From Polaromonas sp. AET17H-212 (lineage in GTDB: Bacteria > Pseudomonadota > Gammaproteobacteria > Burkholderiales > Burkholderiaceae_C), in contig NZ_NBZW01000017.1 in assembly GCF_002379085.1 (NCBI RefSeq), forward strand, positions 1 through 64,000: DNA of 64,000 bases, given 5' to 3'. The position numbers and the translations under genes are program-made. Under the pieces are notes generated by a model that worked only from the letters and a program-made list of their open reading frames with translations, searched no databases and was not told the origin of the DNA. Of the stretch, positions 37,633 through 44,144 are shown piece by piece. The stretch's first letter is position 1; each line of letters starts with the position of its first letter.

Positions 37633-39030
37633 GTGACAGGACTGCAAGGATTTTTCTTCTGGGGATTTTTGCTGGCATTCGGCATCGTGATGTACATGGT
37701 CGTACCGCGTTCGAAGGACGAAGCCGGCTTTTTCAGCGGCCATGATGCGAATGGCCGTCCCGCATCCGAATGGGCGTTGATGATGAGCATCTTCATCAGC
37801 TGGATCTTCGCCAAATCGGTCACCAATGCAGCCAATCTGGGCGCTACCTATGGCATCGTCGGGGGATTGGCCTATGCCGCCTACTGGCTGTCAATTCCGG
37901 TTGCGGGCGTCGTCATTTACCGTATGCGTACCCGTCAGGGTGCGACAGGCATGGTGCCCTTCCTCATCAGTAAATACGGACGCGGTGCTGCGCTGGCATT
38001 TTCGCTGGCCATCCTGATACGGCTGTTCAATGAAGTCTGGAGCAATACAGCCGTGGTGGGCGGCTATTATGGCGAGAGCGGCTCGGCCGGCTTCATCGGC
38101 TCGGCGCTGTTGTTCACCGCGGCGGTGTTGTTCTACAGCCTCAAGGGCGGGTTGCGCAGCTCGATCTTCAGCGACGTGATCCAGGCGGTCGTGTTCATGC
38201 TGTTTCTCGGCGTTGTTCTGGCCTATGTTCTGCCTTCTCACGCGCCGAGCGATCTACTGTCCCAAGGGACATTTGCGCTGGACTCCGGCGTAGACCTGTT
38301 GCTGGTGGCGCTGCTACAAGCACTGTCCTATCCGTTTCACGACCCGGTTCTGACGGACCGTGGTTTCATCACGCGCGAGAAAACCATGCTCCGGGCATTT
38401 ATCGTGGCAGGTGTACTAGGCTTCCTTGCCATCTTCGCGTTCAGCCTCGTTGGTGTGCACGCGCGCCTGGAAGGTCTCTCTCCAAGCGGAAATGTGCCAG
38501 CGGCGGTCGCTCGCGGCTTGGGCATGGCAGGTTTTTTCGCGATGATCGTGGTGATGGTGACTTCGGCCGGATCGACACTTGACTCCACCTTCACCTCGCT
38601 ATCCAAGCTGGTGGCACGTGAACTCCCTCTGGTGGCCGGGCGCTTGCCCTCGCCCAAGGCGATGACTATCGGTTCGTTGACGATGGTGAGCTTTACATTT
38701 CTCGGAAACCTGCCCATGATCGCGGGAACGGACATTCTCAAAGCCACCACCATCAGCGGCACCATGGTCATCGGACTGGCACCGATCTTCCTGTTTTCAG
38801 GGCGCGTTGGCTATTCGCCCCTGTCGTTTCACCTGTCCTTCTGGATCGGTATCGGCCTTGGCGTGCTTCAAGTACTGGACCTGATTCCACCGACCTGGGC
38901 CATCGGTAGCGGAAAGTATGGCGTATTGCTGGGAACCAATCTCTATGGTTTGGTGCTCTGCACGGTCGCCTTCTTTTTGCCTCTCGCTATCTCACGTTAT
39001 CGTCTTGGCCGCGCTGGAGTCGCAGTATGA
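37633..39030 (+). CDS. Sodium:solute symporter family protein
   Basis: This 465-residue SSS-family transporter uses GTG at 37633. It shows about 13 hydrophobic segments, including WALMMSIFISWIFAKSVTNA and AAYWLSIPVAGVVIYRMRTR; VTSAGSTLDSTFTSLSKL is the family's TM8-like sodium-site region. It lies 15 bases after arsS and overlaps the phosphoesterase gene by ATGA, so it is in the same operon. Symporters of this kind recur in rSAM/selenodomain clusters; the solute is unknown. Confidence 0.85.
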   Translation: MTGLQGFFFWGFLLAFGIVMYMVVPRSKDEAGFFSGHDANGRPASEWALMMSIFISWIFAKSVTNAANLGATYGIVGGLAYAAYWLSIPVAGVVIYRMRTRQGATGMVPFLISKYGRGAALAFSLAILIRLFNEVWSNTAVVGGYYGESGSAGFIGSALLFTAAVLFYSLKGGLRSSIFSDVIQAVVFMLFLGVVLAYVLPSHAPSDLLSQGTFALDSGVDLLLVALLQALSYPFHDPVLTDRGFITREKTMLRAFIVAGVLGFLAIFAFSLVGVHARLEGLSPSGNVPAAVARGLGMAGFFAMIVVMVTSAGSTLDSTFTSLSKLVARELPLVAGRLPSPKAMTIGSLTMVSFTFLGNLPMIAGTDILKATTISGTMVIGLAPIFLFSGRVGYSPLSFHLSFWIGIGLGVLQVLDLIPPTWAIGSGKYGVLLGTNLYGLVLCTVAFFLPLAISRYRLGRAGVAV

Positions 39031-40007
39031 GCGAACCCGGCCGCATCTGCCCGCTGCGGTATCGCTATGGCGCCGATGCCATCGCTCGAGCCGAACCACG
39101 CAAGGCACAAACTCTTTACATCATTGGCGGACTGTATGGCAACATTCCAGCGCTTGATGCCATTGAGGCAATGACAGCAACGGAGACCTCGGCACCCACC
39201 CTGTGCTTCAACGGTGACTTCAACTGGTTCAACGTTGCTAATCGCGATTTCTCCGAGATTAATCTGCGCGTGCTGGCCAACGATGCCATTCTGGGCAATG
39301 TGGAGGCCGAACTGGACGCCTTGCTTGACGACGCTGGCTGTGGCTGCGCCTATCCATCTAGCGTGGACGCTGGGATCGTCGAACGGTCAAACCAGATCCA
39401 CCGCCAACTGAAGACGACGGCAGGACGCCATAAATCGTTGCTCAAGCGCATTTCACAATTGCCGATGTACCTGCGCTACCAGGTAGCTGACTGCCGTATT
39501 GGCATCGTCCACGGTGATGCCGACTCACTCGCGGGCTGGCGATTTGACATCAATGCGCTGGACGAACCGAACGCCTCACCATGGATTCGATCAGCTTTCG
39601 AAAGTGCCGACGTTGACTTGTTCGCGAGCACACATACCTGCTTGCCGGCTATGCGGCATTTCGATATAGCTTCAAACCGCGAGGGCTGGGTGGTCAACAA
39701 TGGCTCCGCCGGCATGCCGAACTTTGCCGGCGATCTGACAGGCCTGTGCACGCGGATATCCACCACGCCATCACCGCATCCGGTTCTGCATGAGATCGAA
39801 ATTGCCGGTGCGTTTGTGGCACTGCTACCCGTGCGTTTCGATGCGGAACGCTGGATCAGCGAATTCCTCATGCAATGGCCGCCTGGCTCGCCAGCCTGGC
39901 TTTCCTATTTTGAGCGCATGACAAAGGGACCGAGCTTCTCCCCCTGTCGGGCAATCGCTCCGACACAACGAGCCACATCCGCCCATAGCCCTGCAAGGAA
40001 CATATGA
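39027..40007 (+). CDS. Calcineurin-like metallophosphoesterase family protein
   Basis: This 326-residue protein resembles the metallophosphoesterase fold: LYIIGGLYGNIPALDAIEAM near residue 30, NGDFNWFN, LGNVEAELD, VHGDADSLAGW and ASTHTCLPAMRHF, then NNGSAGMPNF. These match the DxHGN, GD, GNHE, H and GH-type motifs in altered form. The first motif, GGLYGN, lacks the usual Asp and His, so metal binding may differ. It overlaps both neighbours by four bases, so it is tightly coupled. The substrate is unknown. Confidence 0.75.
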   Translation: MSEPGRICPLRYRYGADAIARAEPRKAQTLYIIGGLYGNIPALDAIEAMTATETSAPTLCFNGDFNWFNVANRDFSEINLRVLANDAILGNVEAELDALLDDAGCGCAYPSSVDAGIVERSNQIHRQLKTTAGRHKSLLKRISQLPMYLRYQVADCRIGIVHGDADSLAGWRFDINALDEPNASPWIRSAFESADVDLFASTHTCLPAMRHFDIASNREGWVVNNGSAGMPNFAGDLTGLCTRISTTPSPHPVLHEIEIAGAFVALLPVRFDAERWISEFLMQWPPGSPAWLSYFERMTKGPSFSPCRAIAPTQRATSAHSPARNI

Positions 40008-40708
40008 TGAATATCAAGGCACTGGCCTTCGACACTGGTGGCACCGTGCTGGACTGGCATGGTGGACTGGTCGCAGCCTTATCTCGCCTCGGCGCGAGCC
40101 ACAACGTGAATCTGGACTGGCATACCATTGTTAATGACTGGCGCCGCCGCGCCATGAAAAGCATCACCGGGCAGACCCAGCCAACGTTCAATATGGACGA
40201 TATTCATCGCCGCACACTGGACGAAACTTTGGCGCATTTCGGTTTGCAGGCCTTCACACAGGCCCAGCGTGATCAGCTTTGGCGAACGTGGCATGAACTA
40301 GATACATGGCCCGACTTTCCGGGGGCGCAGGCAGCGTTGCGAAAATCGTTTCCCGTAGTCTCTTTCACGATGCTCCCGACATCGTTAGTGGTTGATGTGT
40401 CGCGTCGCAACGGTATCGTCTGGGACGCAGTGATCTCCTGCGAAATGATCGGCATCTACAAACCGCATGCACAGGCTTATGCCACGGCTGCGCGTTGGAT
40501 GGCACTTGAACCCGCGCAGATACTGATGGTTGCTTGCCACAATTTCGATCTAAATGCGGCGCACAAAGCCGGGTTTCGTACCGCCTTCGTTCGACGACCC
40601 GACGAATGGGGTCCCAAGGGACCACCCGATCCAGAGCCGAATATGGCCTATGACTTCGTCGAAGACGGGTTCGAAGCGCTGCAGCGCAGCGTGCTCACCA
40701 GTTCATAG
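40004..40708 (+). CDS. Haloacid dehalogenase-like hydrolase
   Basis: This 234-residue HAD protein is close to type II haloacid dehalogenases. Motif I is LAFDTGGTVLDW with the nucleophile Asp. A Thr/Ser motif II lies in FPVVSFTMLPTS, and the cap and core motif EMIGIYKPHAQAYATAA carries the catalytic Lys. Motif III is MVACHNFDLNAAHKAGF. It starts at the stop of the phosphoesterase (ATGATGA). Dehalogenase, phosphatase or phosphonatase activity is possible, and the operon context does not decide between them. Confidence 0.82.
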   Translation: MMNIKALAFDTGGTVLDWHGGLVAALSRLGASHNVNLDWHTIVNDWRRRAMKSITGQTQPTFNMDDIHRRTLDETLAHFGLQAFTQAQRDQLWRTWHELDTWPDFPGAQAALRKSFPVVSFTMLPTSLVVDVSRRNGIVWDAVISCEMIGIYKPHAQAYATAARWMALEPAQILMVACHNFDLNAAHKAGFRTAFVRRPDEWGPKGPPDPEPNMAYDFVEDGFEALQRSVLTSS

Positions 40709-40830
40709 AGAGGCCCCGTCGATCGCATGGGAAAAGCGACTATGCCACCGGTTCGCGTCGGCTCAGGGCGAAAAAATGTTGCCGACGTATACCGCCTAGC
40801 TCACCGGCATCCCCGTGGGCATTCCGGCCG

Positions 40831-41193
40831 ATGACATCGCAAACCATCCATCTCGCCTGCCTCTGCGCGGCGTGGTGCCGCCTGTGCGAAGCCTATGCGC
40901 TCGTTCTAGAGCGTGAGGTAGCCGATCTCGCTTCAAAAGGCACGGCGCTGCGGATGCACTGGATCGACATCGAAGACGAAGTCGAACTCGTCGGAGATGT
41001 TGATGTTGAAACGTTTCCAACAATCATCATTGCGGACCAAGACAATGTGCGTTTTGCCGGTCCGCTGACTCCACATCCTGAGGCCATGCGAAGTTTGTTG
41101 CGCGCCACGATACTCAACGCACCGCCAGACGCACGCTGGCCCGCAGCAGGCCCCGCGATAGACGCGTTCGCGGAGCGGCTACGAACCTGCTGA
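40831..41193 (+). CDS. Thioredoxin-fold protein
   Basis: This 120-residue thioredoxin-like protein has the redox site LCAAWCRLCEAY (CRLC, not CGPC) and the cis-proline block VDVETFPTIIIADQD. There is no signal peptide, so it is cytosolic. It lies 122 bases after the HAD gene and ends the plus-strand arsS run. It may reduce the Cys-rich domain of the radical SAM protein or metal-thiol intermediates; that role is inferred. Confidence 0.8.
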   Translation: MTSQTIHLACLCAAWCRLCEAYALVLEREVADLASKGTALRMHWIDIEDEVELVGDVDVETFPTIIIADQDNVRFAGPLTPHPEAMRSLLRATILNAPPDARWPAAGPAIDAFAERLRTC

Positions 41194-41334
41194 CGAAGCA
41201 TCAAGATTTTCGGATGCCGCAGGCACAGAATGTGCAAAGCCTGGGCAGCCCCTACGCCATTCAGCTATTCCGAAACCTAGGCTGCTGCCCGTGAAGCGAC
41301 TTGACCGCCTCTTCGATTATCTGGCGAAACGGAC

Positions 41335-41733
41335 TCACGGTGCCACAGCAGCTTGGGCCATGCTCTGCAAGGCTTTCGCCAGGTTCCCTGCCGCGGCACA
41401 CGTTGCCACGCCGTGCCGCTTGGCGATATAAGCTGAATCGTTGTAGCCGAGCCAAACCTGCGCCGAGGCGTCTTGCCATACGAGCGCTTTCAGAGGCAGG
41501 TCAATGCCGACGGATTGCGCACATTCGATGAATCGTGTTCCGTCTTGGGGATTTCCGAAAATTAACAGTTCCGTCGATCGCAGGGTCTTCCCGACCTTCG
41601 ACGCGCCCCTTGAGTGATCAATACGGGCAAACACGCTTAAGCCCTTTTGTTTCGCAATCCGCCCATCAGCGGCTACGGCGATCAATGGAGCGAACAGTCA
41701 CGCCAGCACAACGGGTAGGGAGCGAAGCCTCAT
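41335..41733 (-). pseudogene. Exported DUF302 protein with in-frame stop in its signal peptide
   Basis: ATG 41733 opens MRLRSLPVVLA, then TGA at 41700-41698, then LFAPLIAVAADGRIAKQKGL in the same frame. Together they make a normal signal peptide interrupted where a Trp (TGG) would fit. The remaining 115 residues are a DUF302 domain (KTLRSTELLIFGNPQDGTRF, then LPLKALVWQDASAQVWLGYN). Translation from a TTG at 41685 would lack export. It is probably a recent nonsense pseudogene. It lies between the arsS operon and the Cys-rich peptide operon and faces the former. Confidence 0.65.
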
Positions 41734-41861
41734 GGTGCAGCTTTTGTGTGAAACGTTATAAATGATGATGCCGGAAGCAAGCTTTGACTACTTGCCACGC
41801 TTACGTGGCGTGGGCTCAGATGACCAAAAACTGCGCAAATCTGAGCACCCCACAATGCGTG

Positions 41862-42569
41862 TCAGAGACCGCGCACAAACGCCTCGGCTTCCAGGGTATC
41901 GAGATCGGCCGCCCAGTCAATAGGCGTCAGACTCAACACTTCAATCTGATGGTCGTTGAGGGCTTTTTCAAGGTCCGATCGACGGGCAAGCCGCCGATCC
42001 CGCCTGACGAGCAAGTCCTCAATCAGCGGCAGGTACATTCGCACGAACCCCGTCAACCAACGACACGACTGCTCATGCCCGTCAACAGCCTCTGCCACGA
42101 AGCGGTTCACGAACGACATCATGGTCGGCGCGTCCAACCAGTGTCCGTCGGTGACCCAGCGATTGACGGTGAGCAGTCCCACCGGCAGACCGCGCGCGTC
42201 AAGCGAGATGGCAAAAAGGTGGGTCGGTGCGGTGCGGGTCCAGCGGGATTGCCCGGGCCGGAAATACCGGCGCCGTCCTGATGCGGTCGCATGACAGAAC
42301 AGGTGCAGATGGCCATGCTCACGGTCACCGTCGCGATGGGCATGATAGTAGAACTGCGACCCATGCCGCAGGTCAACCACGTCATCTGGTGGGTAGTGGT
42401 CAAATTCGACAACTTCGCGCCCCCCAATCCAGCTTTGAAGCAGGGACCCCGACGCCGACGTGACCTCTGCGAACGCCGATACGCTGTCACGCGCGCTGTT
42501 TAATGCGTTGACGAACTGGGTATCCGAAGCGCCGCTCCAATGGCGCTGGAATGACACGAATGCTTTCAT
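41862..42569 (-). CDS. DUF6969-like protein
   Basis: From ATG 42569 (MKAFVSFQRHWSGASDTQF) the protein has about 235 residues. The core has a His-rich strand pair FYYHAHRDGDREHGHLHLFCH and then HLFAISLDARGLPVGLLTVNRW, with a helical C-terminus (RWLTGFVRMYLPLIEDLLVRRD). This looks like the DUF6969 family, of unknown role; the histidines suggest metal binding. It is last in the doxX/Cys-rich peptide operon, 58 bases after the second peptide gene. It could be a metal-dependent enzyme or chaperone for these peptides. The family call is from memory. Confidence 0.6.
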   Translation of the reverse strand: MKAFVSFQRHWSGASDTQFVNALNSARDSVSAFAEVTSASGSLLQSWIGGREVVEFDHYPPDDVVDLRHGSQFYYHAHRDGDREHGHLHLFCHATASGRRRYFRPGQSRWTRTAPTHLFAISLDARGLPVGLLTVNRWVTDGHWLDAPTMMSFVNRFVAEAVDGHEQSCRWLTGFVRMYLPLIEDLLVRRDRRLARRSDLEKALNDHQIEVLSLTPIDWAADLDTLEAEAFVRGL

Positions 42570-42627
42570 AGGGGAACGCCGGGTATCGCTGCCCTCGCAA
42601 GCGGGAATATGAGGCGACAACAGTCAA

Positions 42628-42822
42628 CTACTTCTTGACTGCACAGGCCCCACATTTGGCCTTGCAAGCGCCGCACTTGCCTTTGCAGGCCCCGCACTTC
42701 TGCATCATTCCGCCGGCGCCGCACTTCTTCGCTCCGCATGTCATCGCACAGCCACCCAGGGCGGCAGCAGTCACCACTGCTGTTGCAAGGGTTCGAGTCA
42801 ATGTCGAAGAAAGAGATTTCAT
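42628..42822 (-). CDS. Cysteine-rich exported peptide with KCGAC repeats (copy 2)
   Basis: The 64-residue peptide starts at 42822 six bases after AGGAGC. The N-terminus (MKSLSSTLTRTLATAVVTAA) and ALGGC form a signal peptide with a possible lipobox (LGGC, Cys25). The mature part has nine cysteines (25, 29, 34, 43, 46, 50, 53, 57, 60) and three near-perfect KCGAC units spaced by two residues, ending AVKK. The pattern recalls HvfA/bufferin-type metallophore precursors with repeated KCG motifs. No MNIO gene is adjacent. Its sister gene lies 34 bases upstream. Metal binding is inferred. Confidence 0.78.
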   Translation of the reverse strand: MKSLSSTLTRTLATAVVTAAALGGCAMTCGAKKCGAGGMMQKCGACKGKCGACKAKCGACAVKK

Positions 42823-42856
42823 GGTTAGCTCCTATACGTGTAGTGTTGAAAGTTGC

Positions 42857-43108
42857 TTATTTTTTTGCCGCGCAGGCGCCGCACTTTGCTTTGCATGCAC
42901 CGCACTTCGCCTTGGCTTTGGCTTTGGCTTTGGTCGTCGCCTTGGTTTTATCTCCGCTTGCCTTGCAGGCGCCGCACTTCGTGGCTGATTGCTTCGGCCC
43001 ACACTTGGCGCCGGCGCACGTAGCGGCGATGACGTTGCCGCCCATGGCTGCGGCCGTTACGACGGCCGAGGCCAAGACTTTGCCAAGGGTGGATGAAAGA
43101 TTGCTCAT
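42857..43108 (-). CDS. Cysteine-rich exported peptide with KCGAC repeats (copy 1)
   Basis: The 83-residue peptide starts at 43108 after CGGAGAT. Its signal peptide (MSNLSSTLGKVLASAVVTAA to about VIAA) is nearly the same as in the sister peptide. The mature part has eight cysteines (31, 36, 45, 48, 69, 72, 76, 79), three KCGAC units and a Lys/Ala linker (KAKAKAKAK). Both genes look like a duplication with a diverged middle. The second gene of the doxX operon. HvfA-like precursors are modified by DUF692 enzymes; here the enzyme is missing locally. A metal- or electrophile-trapping role is inferred. Confidence 0.8.
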   Translation of the reverse strand: MSNLSSTLGKVLASAVVTAAAMGGNVIAATCAGAKCGPKQSATKCGACKASGDKTKATTKAKAKAKAKCGACKAKCGACAAKK

Positions 43109-43271
43109 GGATATCTCCGGTGGGTTGATGGAAAACGTGTCAGAACTGCCACCGAGCGAGTGCAGCGGTGCGGGTAAGCTCGGCTCATGCAGAGCACGAT
43201 CCGAGGCTTGGTTGGGGAGCAGCCATGCGGGTATGCACAGCCACGGAACAGCAGTGCGCGATGCGCCGCCA

Positions 43272-43820
43272 TCAATGGGCCTGCGCCCGGCGAGACGCCA
43301 GCCAGTGGTCCAGGGAAAGCGCGCCTGGACCACGCGCTATCAGATAAAGAAGCACCGCGGCCCAGGTCCCGTGAGTCGCATAGGCACCGGGGTAGACAAA
43401 GACCTGAATCACCAGCGTCATACCCAGCAACGCCAGGGCAGAAAAACGCGTACCCAGACCGACCAGAATCAGCAGCGGAAGCAGGTGTTCTGCGAAAGCT
43501 GCCATGGGTGCAGCGAGTTCGGGCGGAACGAGTGGCAACCTGTATTCGTCCTGGAACAACGCCACGGCCGAATCCGATAGTCGAGGCCAGCCAATGGAGA
43601 ACTCACCGGTGACGAGGTTGATCACAAGCCCTTCAATCTTGGTCTGCCCCGAATTCCAGAACACCGCGGCAATCGAAAATCGAGCGATGAAAGCGACAAA
43701 GGTATTCGGGATGCGTTCGAATACGCTTGTCGCGGTATCAACGATACGCGTCAGAGAGGAGGCATTGATTTGTGCAGCGCCCGCCGATGCCGAGGTCGCG
43801 CGTGAAGCGGTGGTGTTCAT
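43272..43820 (-). CDS. DoxX-family membrane protein (copy 2)
   Basis: This 182-residue protein has a soluble N-terminus of about 38 residues and four hydrophobic segments ([51 protein letters not shown] and WAAVLLYLIARGPG). It is clearly paralogous to the DoxX closing the bufferin operon, including EYRLPLVPPELAA and [18 protein letters not shown]. It is first in the operon with the two Cys-rich peptides and the DUF6969-like gene. The ECF-type promoter lies about 200 bases upstream. HvfX-type function in metallophore systems is suggested but unproven. Confidence 0.88.
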   Translation of the reverse strand: MNTTASRATSASAGAAQINASSLTRIVDTATSVFERIPNTFVAFIARFSIAAVFWNSGQTKIEGLVINLVTGEFSIGWPRLSDSAVALFQDEYRLPLVPPELAAPMAAFAEHLLPLLILVGLGTRFSALALLGMTLVIQVFVYPGAYATHGTWAAVLLYLIARGPGALSLDHWLASRRAQAH

Positions 43821-44016
43821 GAGGACAGTCTCCGGGGTAGATGAAGTAACTACGAGAAACCGAGTAGATCGCGACTCTCGTGGCTAATAGACGATGGCTG
43901 CGGCCGCGGCCTTACAGGTCAGTCGAACAATTCCCTTCGGAATCAATGAAATCGGAAAATCAGGTAGCCCGATACGTATTTGGGCTTCCTGGATTCGCCG
44001 AGGTTTACACGTCGAT
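43821..44016 (-). other. Long leader of the doxX/Cys-rich peptide operon
   Basis: About 190 bases separate the predicted -10 element from the doxX ATG on the minus strand. I see no convincing small gene in it. It may be an untranslated leader; no known riboswitch is recognised. Confidence 0.4.
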
Positions 44017-44045
44017 TTAGACGGGTGACCGCAGGGTTCCTTACA
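44017..44045 (-). promoter_or_regulatory. ECF-type promoter for doxX/Cys-rich peptide operon
   Basis: On the minus strand TGTAAG (44045-44040), 17 bases and GTCTAA (44022-44017) match the promoters of both ECF operons and arsS. It is divergent from a plus-strand copy 22 bases away; together they form an apparent foldback. Confidence 0.65.
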
Positions 44046-44066
44046 GGAACTACCGTCGTTACTACG

Positions 44067-44095
44067 TGTAAGAAATCCCCCCGAAATACGTCTAT
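44067..44095 (+). promoter_or_regulatory. ECF-type promoter for TVP38-reductase operon
   Basis: TGTAAG at 44067-44072, 17 bases and GTCTAT at 44090-44095 precede ATG 44145 by 50 bases. The last -10 base differs (T instead of A) from the other four copies. Confidence 0.6.
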
Positions 44096-44144
44096 ACATT
44101 GGCAAATAGGCGATTGTCTTGCCGCAAAAAAAAAGGCTCTTGAG

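Noticed and set aside
41698-41700. Selenocysteine codon in the DUF302 gene
   Set aside because: The TGA lies in the hydrophobic core of a signal peptide where Trp fits and no SECIS-like hairpin is evident.
42635-43580. Plus-strand ORFs with repeated QAPHL-like units
   Set aside because: They are the complement of the KCGAC-coding repeats and lack export signals and sensible start sites.
43974-44095. Miniature inverted-repeat element
   Set aside because: No terminal repeats with target duplication are seen, and the symmetry is mostly explained by two divergent ECF-type promoters.
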